A stretch of 17,227 bases of DNA, from positions 1 through 17,227 of the forward strand of contig PLBX01000140.1 of NCBI GenBank assembly GCA_003135495.1, in the 5' to 3' direction. Each line of letters opens with the position of its first letter. Position 1 is the first letter of the stretch. Positions 1 through 7,503 of this stretch are shown here, one piece after another. This DNA is from Acidobacteriaceae bacterium (GTDB lineage: Bacteria; Acidobacteriota; Terriglobia; Terriglobales; Acidobacteriaceae). Position numbers and translations under genes: made by a program. The notes under the pieces were generated by a model that saw only the letters and a program-made list of their open reading frames with translations, searched no databases and was not told the origin of the DNA.

Positions 1-210
1 GCCGATTGTGGCTTCCTTCCCGATCTTCGACACAACGGTGAGTTTTACCTTTCCTTCCTGTATATAAAAAACAGCATCGGACGAATTGCCCTGGGCAAAG
101 ATCGTCTGCTTTTTGGGAAAAGCTTCGATCTTTCTACCGCCGTTGATGGTTGAAAGGAATGTCTTGGGATCGAACTTGGTGAGTTTCTTGGACGCTGCAA
201 CGAGTGTCAT
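1..210 (-). CDS. Crp/Fnr-family transcriptional regulator, N-terminal part (runs off window)
   Basis: The ATG is at 210-208 on the minus strand and 70 codons stay open to the window edge. The translation starts MTLVAASKKLTKFDPKTFLS and contains the start of a cyclic-nucleotide-binding beta-roll (FAQGNSSDAVFYIQEGKVKL), as in the Crp/Fnr family. The C-terminal part, including any helix-turn-helix, lies outside the window, so whether it binds a nucleotide or another signal cannot be judged. A purine-rich Shine-Dalgarno-like run, GAGAGGGGG, sits just upstream of the start and supports it. The gene diverges from the TolC remnant. Family assignment is by pattern recognition of the beta-roll; the exact subgroup is unknown. 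Confidence 0.8.
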   Translation of the reverse strand, partial: MTLVAASKKLTKFDPKTFLSTINGGRKIEAFPKKQTIFAQGNSSDAVFYIQEGKVKLTVVSKIGKEATIG

Positions 211-575
211 AATTGGCCCCCTCTCAAGAGTTCTGAGCGCGCAGAAGGCAACTTCCGCATATGAACAAGGAAGAATAAATGCGCGAGAAGGGCGAGAACA
301 GCGCCAAACGTGCGGGCAAAGCGGCGATTCCGCCCGACGAAAATAATGATTTCACGACTTGCTATCGAAAGTCAACCTGCCGTTACAGAAGCCATGAGAC
401 CATGACTCTCCCGAGACGCAACATTAAATTCAGTAATTCTGATGCGCTATTTTGCCGTTCACCGGGCGAGCAGGCCCCGAACTTCCGATTAAGTGAGGAC
501 CAGTTTTGCGTCCATGGGCCGCGAGAGAGTTTTCCCTCATTCGGGAGGTTCGACGCGAAAAAGGCGTTCTGCCGG
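211..575. other. Intergenic region between divergent Crp-like gene and TolC remnant
   Basis: This stretch separates the Crp-like start from the likely start of the efflux remnant. Open frames across it have no family-like sequence and no convincing ribosome site. I found no clear sigma-70 promoter pair or long inverted repeat. It should hold the promoter of the Crp-like gene. The true start of the former TolC gene could also lie a little upstream of 576. Confidence 0.5.
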
Positions 576-987
576 ATGTTCGCCGCGGCGGCGATGCTTT
601 TCCTGCTGGTGGGGGCCGGAAGTAGTCAGAATACGACTCGGATCACTCTTGATCGGGCCATTGATCTGGCTCTGGCTCACAACCATTCGCTCAAAGCCAC
701 GCGAACCCTGATTCTTCAGAACCAGGCTCAGGAGATAACCGCAAATTTGCGTCCCAATCCAACATTGGGGATCGATACCCAGTTTATTCCAATATTCAGT
801 CCCCAGGATTTCTCTGTCGACAACCTAAACGTCACACAGCAATTTGACGTCGGCATCGGATACTTGTTTGAACGCGGTCACAAACGACAGCGGCGGTTGC
901 AGGCTGCGCGTGATACGAGCGAGCGCCGTCACGCGCGCCCAAGTAGCTGACGCCTCGCTTTCCGGTTCGGGTCGAACCTTCGGTTGA
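576..987 (+). pseudogene. TolC/CusC-type outer-membrane efflux protein remnant (frameshifted, 3' truncated)
   Basis: From ATG 576 the frame encodes a signal peptide (MFAAAAMLFLLVGAGSSQ) followed by the N-terminal helix region of a TolC-family protein: ITLDRAIDLALAHNHSL, then LRPNPTL and YLFERGHKRQRRLQAARD. That frame stops at 948-950. Translation resumes in the +1 frame from about 925 with AVTRAQVADA, the expected continuation, and stops at 985-987. The tetramer GAGC is repeated at 917-920 and 921-924; removing one copy restores DTSAVTRAQVADA in one frame, so the frameshift looks like a 4-bp tandem duplication. After ADA, family similarity ends, and about 140 residues remain of a family usually above 400, so most of the gene is deleted. 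No inner-membrane pump or membrane-fusion gene is adjacent. An upstream start is possible, as the ribosome site at 576 is weak. Confidence 0.75.
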
Positions 988-991
988 CATA

Positions 992-1020
992 GGAAGGGCC
1001 GCTAATTAGCGGGCCCTTCC
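992..1020. terminator. Strong palindromic hairpin, likely terminator
   Basis: An almost perfect inverted repeat: the GGAAGGGC arm pairs with GCCCTTCC and the centre CGCTAATTAGCG is itself palindromic. It is followed on the plus strand by the T-rich TTCTAATTTGTTCTT. It lies just after the TolC remnant and 48 bases past the stop of the convergent YncE-like gene. The T-rich tail favours action on plus-strand transcripts; a role for the minus-strand gene is possible. Confidence 0.7.
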
Positions 1021-1068
1021 TTCTAATTTGTTCTTGGTGCTTATAGCTCAACGCTAATAGCTCAACAC

Positions 1069-2091
1069 TTACGGTTCAACAACGACGACCTCGAAACTGT
1101 CGGGCGCCACGCTTGGACGTGGATGGGGCATGGCTGCTGTTGCTGCCGGAGTATCTCCGAACTGCGCTGTCACCAAGTAAATGCGGCCTGTCGCCTCGTC
1201 GAGAGCCATGGTTCTTGCGCCTTTTGCCGTCTTAACAGTCTGAAGGACGGGAAAGCCCGACTTCCCGGCATCGATCACCGTAAGTGTTCCGTCTCCTCCA
1301 TTGGAGGAGAATGCGAATCCGCGCTTTGGATCAAAGCCCGCGGCGTCAGGCGATTTGCCGATGGAGGCCAAGCCTAGCAACTTACCCGAGTCATAGTCGA
1401 CCACCGCCATCTTGCTTCCATCGCATACGGAAAAAAGCCTGTGTTTCGCGCGGTCAATGGCCATACCGGAGGGCGATTCGCAGCCTGGCAGCGGCCAAGT
1501 TGCAACGGGCTTGCGACCAGCTGCGTCGAACTTCATGATTTCATTTTTGTCTTCGATGTTCACAAACACGGCGCCGTGTTCGTCGACCTGTGAGAACTCC
1601 GGCTTGCCCGGTACGGGGAGTGTGGCTACAACCGAATTGGATGCGGTATCCAACACGGAGATGTTGTTGCTCCTTCCGTTGAACGCCCAGACAGTCTTAG
1701 TGGCTGGCTCAAACGCAATCGCATCTGGGTTTGTTCCGGCAGGAACTGTAGCGACGACGGAAAAATCTGCGCGATTGAAGATGACAATCGAGTTTCCAGC
1801 GCCGTCGCTGATGTAGCCGGTTTTACCGTCCGGGTTGAGTGCCACGCCGTGTGTGCTCTTCAGCCCGGTAACTGCGCCAAGTAACTTGCCTGTTTTCGTA
1901 TCCACAACCTCGACACGCGAGTTGTGGGCGATGTACAGCCGGTGTGCCGCATCGTCGCTCAGAAGGTAATCCCATCCGCCTTGGCCACCGACCTTCCACT
2001 GATTAGACACGTGATAATTCTGCGCGGCAGATGCTCCTGCAAATGTAAGAGAGAGAGCGGCCGCAATGACTACTCGTTGATAAATGCCCAT
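1069..2091 (-). CDS. Secreted YncE-family beta-propeller protein
   Basis: A 340-residue protein with a signal peptide (residues 1 to about 23, ending ASAAQ), so probably periplasmic. The rest is a series of repeats of about 40 residues of the YVTN/YncE type, with units such as RLYIAHNSRVEVVDTKTGKL, GYISDGAGNSIVIFNRADFS and VWAFNGRSNNISVLDTASNS, expected to fold as a beta-propeller. Such proteins often act in binding or as scaffolds; no catalytic motif is visible, so the substrate is unknown. The start is supported by GAGGAG seven bases upstream of the ATG. The C-terminal region (about 310-330) holds an Ala/Pro-rich stretch. It is transcribed alone, convergent with the TolC remnant and divergent from the MFS gene. 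Confidence 0.88.
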   Translation of the reverse strand: MGIYQRVVIAAALSLTFAGASAAQNYHVSNQWKVGGQGGWDYLLSDDAAHRLYIAHNSRVEVVDTKTGKLLGAVTGLKSTHGVALNPDGKTGYISDGAGNSIVIFNRADFSVVATVPAGTNPDAIAFEPATKTVWAFNGRSNNISVLDTASNSVVATLPVPGKPEFSQVDEHGAVFVNIEDKNEIMKFDAAGRKPVATWPLPGCESPSGMAIDRAKHRLFSVCDGSKMAVVDYDSGKLLGLASIGKSPDAAGFDPKRGFAFSSNGGDGTLTVIDAGKSGFPVLQTVKTAKGARTMALDEATGRIYLVTAQFGDTPAATAAMPHPRPSVAPDSFEVVVVEP

Positions 2092-2386
2092 AGTGAACTC
2101 CTCAAGAAGATTCGACGTTGTGTCTGCTTAATAGTGTCGGCGCACCCGAAACTACCCGCTGGCGTTGAGTAATACGACCGTGGCTCCGTGGAGCGCCTGC
2201 ACAGTCTAATTGAGACGGGAGAAATCCTCCAGGCAAGGTTATAGTCTCGAGTTCTATTAAATGCCCTTGCGTTGTTGACGCCCTGGTTGCATTCAAAGTT
2301 CCGGGGGCGAGAGATTCGAACGTTCCTTACTTGAAGTTCCTGACGGTACGTTATCCTTAGAGATCATTCGCGTTCATTTTTACTAA
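2092..2386. other. Divergent intergenic region, YncE-like / MFS genes
   Basis: These 295 bases must carry the promoters of both flanking genes. A minus-strand frame at 2296-2102 (64 codons) shows no family-like sequence and I do not call it. The region has no clear tRNA or riboswitch pattern. No strong promoter pair is obvious on either strand. Confidence 0.5.
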
Positions 2387-3571
2387 ATGCCTACTTCTCA
2401 TACCGAGCAAGATCAATTCTCATCAAACAGAAAATTGGTGCTGGCCGGTCAAATTGCATTTTTCCCTACGGGCATTCTTACTACCCTGCTCGGTCCCATG
2501 CTGCCGATTTTGCTAGCGCGCTGGGCGCTGAACGATACTGAGGCTGGGAATTTATTTCTAGTGCAGTTTCTGGCATCGCTTGTGGGCGTTCAACTTTCTG
2601 GAGTGTTGCTCGCCCGTTGGGGTTTTCGTCCTGCGTTTCTCTCGGGACTATTGCTGATGGCAGCAGGAGTCGCGACGCTCTACATCGGATCGCATCCCCA
2701 GGGACTTATTTCGGTGGCGACTTATGGGTTGGGGCTTGGACTGATCGTCCCCACGGACAATCTTTTGATTGCGGAGATCAGTACCGGGGCGGAAGCGAAT
2801 TCGAACGCTGGTGCGCGAGCCAGCGCAGTGAGCCTGCTGAATTTTTTCTGGGGTGTCGGGGCGGTGTTTTGTTCGCTGATGGTGGCGTGGACGGCGGCGC
2901 ACAAGTTACTGCCTTTTTTTCTCGGCGCAGTGGCAATATTCCTGGTTCTGCTGGCTTGGATGATGCGGAACCTTCCGTTCCCTCCAGCGGCGAAGGCGGG
3001 CGAGTCATCTGTTCCCTGGAGAGATCTGCTTAAAGGCCCGACAATCTGGTTTTTCGCAGCGGTTTTCTTTTTGTATCCTGGAGCGGAGACAGCGGTCGGC
3101 GGGTGGATCGGTTCGTACGTTTCGCGGTTGGGAACGCGCGGCGCGGCAATGGCGTCAATAATGCCAGCGTTTTTCTGGCTGGCACTTACTCTTGGGCGGG
3201 CTCTGGGAACGGCATTTCTACGGCACTTTTCGGAAGACCGCGTTTTACGATTCGGTTACGGCACTGCAGTGGCCGGCATCGGCCTGATTTTGTGGGTGCC
3301 AGTTTTATCGGGAGTAATTGCGGGTGCCTTGATCACGGGTCTGAGCTTCGCGACCTTATACCCGATCACGGTGGCACGGCTCTCGCAACGCTTTGGCCTG
3401 GCCGCGCGCAGCATTGGCGCGGTTATGTTTTCGCTGGCTTCAATCGGACCCGCTCTTATCCCGTGGATGGTAGGCCTGACTTCTCATACCACCGGAAGCC
3501 TTCGCGCCGGCCTGCTTTTGCCGCTTGGAGCGACAATAGTCTTGTTCCTACTTCATGTTGTCCAATGGTGA
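2387..3571 (+). CDS. Major facilitator superfamily transporter
   Basis: A 394-residue integral membrane protein with about 12 hydrophobic helices in two halves, joined by a more polar loop near residues 200-215 (PPAAKAGESSVPWRDLL). After TM2 it has a degenerate MFS motif A, GVLLARWGFR (residues 72-81), in which the usual Asp is Ala. Length and architecture fit sugar-permease-like or drug/H+ antiporter-like MFS families, but the substrate cannot be read from sequence. No Shine-Dalgarno sequence precedes the ATG at 2387 (TTTTTACTAA), so initiation is weak or leaderless, or the true start is the TTG/GTG pair at residues 17-18. The gene stands alone and converges on the kinase gene. Confidence 0.88.
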   Translation: MPTSHTEQDQFSSNRKLVLAGQIAFFPTGILTTLLGPMLPILLARWALNDTEAGNLFLVQFLASLVGVQLSGVLLARWGFRPAFLSGLLLMAAGVATLYIGSHPQGLISVATYGLGLGLIVPTDNLLIAEISTGAEANSNAGARASAVSLLNFFWGVGAVFCSLMVAWTAAHKLLPFFLGAVAIFLVLLAWMMRNLPFPPAAKAGESSVPWRDLLKGPTIWFFAAVFFLYPGAETAVGGWIGSYVSRLGTRGAAMASIMPAFFWLALTLGRALGTAFLRHFSEDRVLRFGYGTAVAGIGLILWVPVLSGVIAGALITGLSFATLYPITVARLSQRFGLAARSIGAVMFSLASIGPALIPWMVGLTSHTTGSLRAGLLLPLGATIVLFLLHVVQW

Positions 3572-3574
3572 TTT

Positions 3575-3617
3575 GCGATTTCCGATAGCACCGACCCCTT
3601 GGGAACGGAAGTATCGC
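3575..3617. terminator. Possible bidirectional hairpin between convergent genes
   Basis: GCGAT-TTCCG at 3575-3584 can pair with CGGAA (3606-3610) and ATCGC (3613-3617), with a two-base bulge. The loop holds a small CCC/GGG helix around 3595-3603. It sits between the stops of the MFS gene and the kinase gene, the expected place for a shared terminator, but has no T-tract on either strand. Confidence 0.35.
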
Positions 3618-3621
3618 ACTA

Positions 3622-4905
3622 CTAGTCGTTCATCCCCACCTTGAGAATTGCCCTTACGGTAGTTCCCGTTGCTTGCGACTTAACTTCCAAAGTGCCGCCG
3701 AGTTGCCGCACTCGTTCTCTCATGCCCCCAAAGCCTACGCCCGAACGATTGGATTCCGTCAGTTCGCGCTGTTTCTCTTTGGGCATACCCTTACCGTGGT
3801 CCTCGACCTGGACGATGAGCCGGCTGGATTCTTGACTGATAAAAACCGCGGCAGTTTCGCTTTCCGAATGCCGATGGATATTGGTGAGACACTCCTGCAC
3901 TATGCGAAAAATGGCGAGTTCAGTTTCGTTTGGCAGCCGTTCAAAATCTTCAGGAATTTCAATGTCGACCTTAATCTTACTGCGTTCCGAAAATCCATCG
4001 ATGTACCAACGCAGCGCCGATGCGAGTCCTGCAATTTCAAGAAGCGGAGGATGCAGAAGGTGCGAAATAGTGCGAATTTCCCGCGATACTTGTTCGACCA
4101 GTTGAGCATTCTCTGAAACCGCCCGAGCCCCACGCGCGTCAAGCTGGTCGGACTGAGATCGAACTATGCCTATATTCATGCCAATCGCGGCTAGTAATTG
4201 GCCTATGCTGTCATGCAGTTCCCGCGCCAATCGCCTGCGTTCCTCGTCCTGAACGTACAGCAGCCGCGCAGAAAGCTGCCGCAGATCTTCGTTTGCGGCT
4301 GCCAGTTCCGCAGTGCGTTCCTGAACTCGCTTTTCAAGATTGTCGCGTACTTCGCTCAACTCCTGATTCGAAGCGCGCAGTTGAAACTCGGCCTGACGCT
4401 GCTTGGTCACATCGTGAAAAACCATCACCACTCCGGAAATGTTTCCGGATGCGCTGCGAATAGGCGCCGCGCTGTCATCAATCGGCGTCTCCCTGCCATC
4501 GAGCGCAATCAATGCCGGGTGATTCGCGAGTCCGACCACAACGCCTTCGCGTAAAACTCTCGTCACCGGATTCTGTGCCGGCTCTCGACTCTGTACGTTA
4601 ATGATGTTGAAAACTTTCTCTAGCGGCTGCCCGACGGCGTCTTCCAACTTCCATCCCGTCATGGTCTCTGCAACGGGATTCAGAAACGTGATTCTGGCCT
4701 CGGTATCGGTGGTGAGGACAGCGTCGCCAATACTGGCCAACGTAACGCGAAAAAACTCCCGTTGTTCGGCGAGTTCGGAGGATCGCCGTTCCAATGCCTC
4801 ATTTGCCGCCAGCAGAGCGCGCTCCGCCCGCTCCCTGGCAAGTAGAACCGCTTGGGCATTTTGCAGGGCGACAGAACGCAGCAATTTCTCTTCGTCTTGA
4901 TTCAC
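3622..4905 (-). CDS. Cytoplasmic PAS-domain sensor histidine kinase (HisKA_3 / NarL type)
   Basis: A 427-residue protein without membrane segments. Residues 1-50 are a charged helix, 51-168 a PAS domain (ASIGDAVLTTDTEARITFLN) ending in the PAC-type VFHDVTKQR, 170-215 a coiled-coil linker. The HisKA_3 dimerisation domain has DEERRRLARELHDSIGQL with phospho-acceptor His231. The HATPase domain has N-box QECLTNIHRH (Asn342), G1 VEDHGKGMP (369-373) and G2 GVGFGGMRER. It should autophosphorylate and pass phosphate to a NarL/LuxR-type regulator, but none lies in this window. The start is GTG at 4905-4903, 12 bases after the TAG of the MetE-like gene, with only a weak GGA upstream, which suggests translational coupling. 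The first 30 residues (EEKLLRSVALQNAQAVLLAR) look like the last helix of a GAF domain, hinting that an ancestral N-terminal GAF was lost. Confidence 0.9.
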   Translation of the reverse strand: MNQDEEKLLRSVALQNAQAVLLARERAERALLAANEALERRSSELAEQREFFRVTLASIGDAVLTTDTEARITFLNPVAETMTGWKLEDAVGQPLEKVFNIINVQSREPAQNPVTRVLREGVVVGLANHPALIALDGRETPIDDSAAPIRSASGNISGVVMVFHDVTKQRQAEFQLRASNQELSEVRDNLEKRVQERTAELAAANEDLRQLSARLLYVQDEERRRLARELHDSIGQLLAAIGMNIGIVRSQSDQLDARGARAVSENAQLVEQVSREIRTISHLLHPPLLEIAGLASALRWYIDGFSERSKIKVDIEIPEDFERLPNETELAIFRIVQECLTNIHRHSESETAAVFISQESSRLIVQVEDHGKGMPKEKQRELTESNRSGVGFGGMRERVRQLGGTLEVKSQATGTTVRAILKVGMND

Positions 4906-4917
4906 GTTTTTGTCCGG

Positions 4918-5982
4918 CTAGTGGTCGCCGAGAATCCTTTCGGCAATCGAAGTGCCTTCGACGCGGGCGCGAATCTTAGCAAAAGCCGTTTCGCGGGTTG
5001 TGGAGGTGTCCTCGCTGAAAGGTGAAAAGCCGCAGTCGTCCGTCGTGCCAAGTTGCTCCAGCGGAATATATTTCGCGGCTTCTAAGACGCGATCGCGGAC
5101 TTCCTCCGGAGTATCAACGTGCTGATCGATCGGTGAAACGACTCCCACAAATGCCAGTTGGTCCGGTTTGAGATACTCGCGAATAATTTTCAACACTCGC
5201 ACGCGATCTTTTTCGCCAGCTAATGCAATGTAGAAATTTCCCGCTCGCAATTCGAATAAGCTGGGCAGAAGATCTGCGTAATCGACGTCCGCGCTATGAG
5301 TGGAGTCGATGTCGCCGCCGGGGCAAGTGTGCACCCCGATGCGCTGGCGTTCCTCCGCTGAAAATCGCGATAACGCCAGATTGTTCAACCCTATAAAGCT
5401 ATTCAGCAGTTCACCGGATGTATCGAGTTTGACCGCCAATCGCCCTTCGGTGAAATCGATTTGGACTTTGTGCGCGCCTTTTTCAAAACAGCGGCGAATT
5501 TCTATTTCATGCTCGCGCAGTAGATCGTCGATAAATTCTTGACGCGAGTAATTTGGAATATCCTCCGCCGGATACATGAGACTGAGGGCGGAAGGCGAAA
5601 TTACCGCCTGCTTCAGCGGCCGGTGCGCGTAACGCTTGGCCACGTCGAGGTAGCGATCCGCGTACACTTTGTAACGGAACGGGCCACCAGTAAGGCGCGG
5701 CATCCTGCGCACATGACCGGCGGAAAACGGAATCTTGAAACCATTAGGCGCGGTATTCTGCAAACCGTGCACGGAATAGGTCCAGAAGTTCTGATACTTG
5801 CGCTGTTCTCCATCAGTGATCACCGGCGATCCCGTCGCCTCAAACTGCTGAATCGTGTCCTGAATTGCTTCCGTATAAAGCGGATCAAGCTTCGGGTCGG
5901 CGTAGTCGCCGGCATCAGCAATCGCTTTTATTAATTTAATAGGCCTGGGAATGCTACCAATGGGCTCTGTGGGGATGGTCAT
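4918..5982 (-). CDS. MetE-core-like (cobalamin-independent methionine synthase C-terminal family) protein
   Basis: From ATG 5982 the protein has 354 residues beginning MTIPTEPIGSIPRP, the usual N-terminus of stand-alone proteins of the MetE C-terminal (Meth_synt_2) family. These lack the N-terminal half of MetE. Zinc-ligand motifs are visible: HTC in GVHTCPGGD and the Cys in GTTDDCGF; the Glu of LAGEKDR may be the third ligand. The family transfers methyl or other groups between thiols and a carrier; the real substrate is not known from sequence. The frame extends upstream to an ATG at 6057, which would add 25 residues (MAPKVACGLRDIYTG and so on, ending DDCKYCA). Neither start has a good ribosome site; I prefer 5982 by family length. 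It lies between the GGDEF gene and the kinase in a probable operon. Confidence 0.85.
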   Translation of the reverse strand: MTIPTEPIGSIPRPIKLIKAIADAGDYADPKLDPLYTEAIQDTIQQFEATGSPVITDGEQRKYQNFWTYSVHGLQNTAPNGFKIPFSAGHVRRMPRLTGGPFRYKVYADRYLDVAKRYAHRPLKQAVISPSALSLMYPAEDIPNYSRQEFIDDLLREHEIEIRRCFEKGAHKVQIDFTEGRLAVKLDTSGELLNSFIGLNNLALSRFSAEERQRIGVHTCPGGDIDSTHSADVDYADLLPSLFELRAGNFYIALAGEKDRVRVLKIIREYLKPDQLAFVGVVSPIDQHVDTPEEVRDRVLEAAKYIPLEQLGTTDDCGFSPFSEDTSTTRETAFAKIRARVEGTSIAERILGDH

Positions 5983-6073
5983 CGCGCAATACTTGCAGTC
6001 ATCATTCGGGCTTCCAGTGTAAATATCTCTAAGCCCACAAGCAACTTTGGGCGCCATGGGATGAACAATCCAA

Positions 6074-7390
6074 TTACAGCCGGGATGCTTTTGTCCGCCT
6101 CTTCACCGATAACCGTTGAGGGCCCGTCGATGCCATTTCCACTCGATTCCTTCCGTTCCTCTTGGCCTCGTACAAAGCCTGATCGGCTGCCTGAATCACT
6201 TGCTCTGGTTGGCGTAAACGAGTGCTAGGCTCGGCCACGCCGATGCTGACCGTGACCGAAATAAGATCGGGTGCCTGGTTTGGATTCTCCGGAAAAGCCT
6301 TTTTTCTTGTTGGCCGTCTGCGATCGGAATCACCCGCGCGGCGATCGCTTGCCGCTTCAGCGCTTTTTTCGGCCCTTCTCTCAGAACCGCGTAATTGAAA
6401 CATTGACGTCTCGATCACCCGCCGCAGCGATTCAAGATGCTCATAAGCGTCCTTGGCGGAAGAGTCAGGAAAGACGATAGCGAATTCTTCGCCTCCACAG
6501 CGGAAAGCCTGACCGTTGCCGCTGACGTGCGACAAACGGGATGCGACCATGCATAGCACCTGATCGCCGACATCATGTCCATAGGTATCGTTGAACTTTT
6601 TGAAATGGTCGATATCGACAATGGCAATGGCATATTGCTGGTCCAAGGAAAGCAAAGACTCATTGAAGGCGCGGCGCCCGCGAATGCCCGTGAGCTCGTC
6701 GTGATACGCGAGAACATAAGATGTTTCAATCAACGAGGCGGCGAGGATGAGGGCTGCGGTCGCAACATAGGCATCGGAAGCTTTGCCGACTGGCGCAAAC
6801 TGAAGCCACAAGAAAACCGCTACTATTGACCAGACAAAGCCGGGCTCGATTGGCCTGCGGTTTTGAAAAAAGCGATGAATGAATAACGCGATGGCCGCCG
6901 CGGAGCTTAACAGCGTCCAGAGTGGTATTGACCCACCGGTATGCGAGGGATTTCCGCTATTTTCCGGTCGGCACAGCACTGCAACTGCAACTGATTCCAG
7001 AAAGAGCAATCCGAAACGTGGAGCGATTCCCGGAATGCTTACTCCCCGCTCCCGCATCAAGGCAAACGCAATGAAGTTTAGCGGGACGAGCAGGGCGGCT
7101 AACGTGGCAGCCATTCGTCCTGGCCCCGAATGAACAGATGCAGTGAGGGCCTCAACAGAGGAGAAGAATACGACGGCGCGGTGGGCGAGTAGCAGAGAGA
7201 GCAGCGAAAACAGAATGCGGCTTGAATTGAAACGCCAAGCAAGAAGGAGTCCGGCCCCGAAGACGCCAACATAATAAAAAGACAACGAGGGCGCGATCTG
7301 AACAAACAGGGAACTATTGACGAGCGAAGCCGCCAGCGCCAATAAAAAGCCGCCAGGGACCAGCCATGCCTTCCATGTTCTACCGTTCAC
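6074..7390 (-). CDS. Membrane-bound diguanylate cyclase (GGDEF domain)
   Basis: A 438-residue protein starting at GTG 7390. The N-terminal 225 residues hold about seven or eight hydrophobic segments (roughly 8-30, 38-52, 57-77, 94-113, 125-140, 157-173, 186-200, 208-223), forming a membrane sensor without an obvious named domain. The C-terminal GGDEF domain has YHDELTGIRGRR, VDIDHFKKFNDTYGHDVGD with metal-binding Asp259/Asp261, and an intact active-site loop RCGGEEFAIVF (GGEEF at 299-303). This supports c-di-GMP synthesis from two GTP. Position 291-294 is GNGQ rather than RxxD, so the product-inhibition I-site is absent. Residues about 335-372 are an Arg/Lys/Asp/Glu-rich insert before SVTVSIGVAE, with DRRAGDSDRRRP inside. 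It is the first gene of the presumed operon, 16 bases before the extended MetE-like frame. The ribosome site is weak. Confidence 0.9.
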   Translation of the reverse strand: MNGRTWKAWLVPGGFLLALAASLVNSSLFVQIAPSLSFYYVGVFGAGLLLAWRFNSSRILFSLLSLLLAHRAVVFFSSVEALTASVHSGPGRMAATLAALLVPLNFIAFALMRERGVSIPGIAPRFGLLFLESVAVAVLCRPENSGNPSHTGGSIPLWTLLSSAAAIALFIHRFFQNRRPIEPGFVWSIVAVFLWLQFAPVGKASDAYVATAALILAASLIETSYVLAYHDELTGIRGRRAFNESLLSLDQQYAIAIVDIDHFKKFNDTYGHDVGDQVLCMVASRLSHVSGNGQAFRCGGEEFAIVFPDSSAKDAYEHLESLRRVIETSMFQLRGSERRAEKSAEAASDRRAGDSDRRRPTRKKAFPENPNQAPDLISVTVSIGVAEPSTRLRQPEQVIQAADQALYEAKRNGRNRVEMASTGPQRLSVKRRTKASRL

Positions 7391-7503
7391 GCTGTCAGAA
7401 TACGTCAGGTTCGAGGCATGAAATGGTTATGTTTCCGGCACATAAGCATGTATTTTCTCCTGCCAGACCCATGTCTTTCAAAAAATGTTAGTCTTTCCGG
7501 TTC
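7391..7503. promoter_or_regulatory. Short divergent promoter region (GGDEF operon / hyuA-like)
   Basis: These 113 bases separate two genes transcribed away from each other, so both promoters must lie here or overlap the coding ends. It is AT-richer than its surroundings, with an A-run at 7479-7484. I could not assign a reliable -35/-10 pair or an operator. Confidence 0.4.

Noticed and set aside
86..346. 86-codon plus-strand ORF over the Crp-like start
   Set aside because: It is antisense to the clear Crp/Fnr N-terminus, and its product has no family-like pattern.
1412..1816. 134-codon plus-strand ORF
   Set aside because: It is the antisense shadow of the YncE-like propeller gene, with no ribosome site and no recognisable sequence.
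576..2091. Insertion sequence as the cause of the TolC truncation
   Set aside because: There is no transposase and no terminal inverted repeats or target duplication flanking the break. The palindrome at 992-1020 behaves like a terminator.
2102..2296. 64-codon minus-strand ORF upstream of the YncE-like gene
   Set aside because: It lies in a promoter region and has no ribosome site or protein-like pattern. It may simply be open by chance.
2160..2300. Cobalamin or other riboswitch upstream of the YncE-like gene
   Set aside because: I could not find the conserved boxes of a known riboswitch class on either strand.
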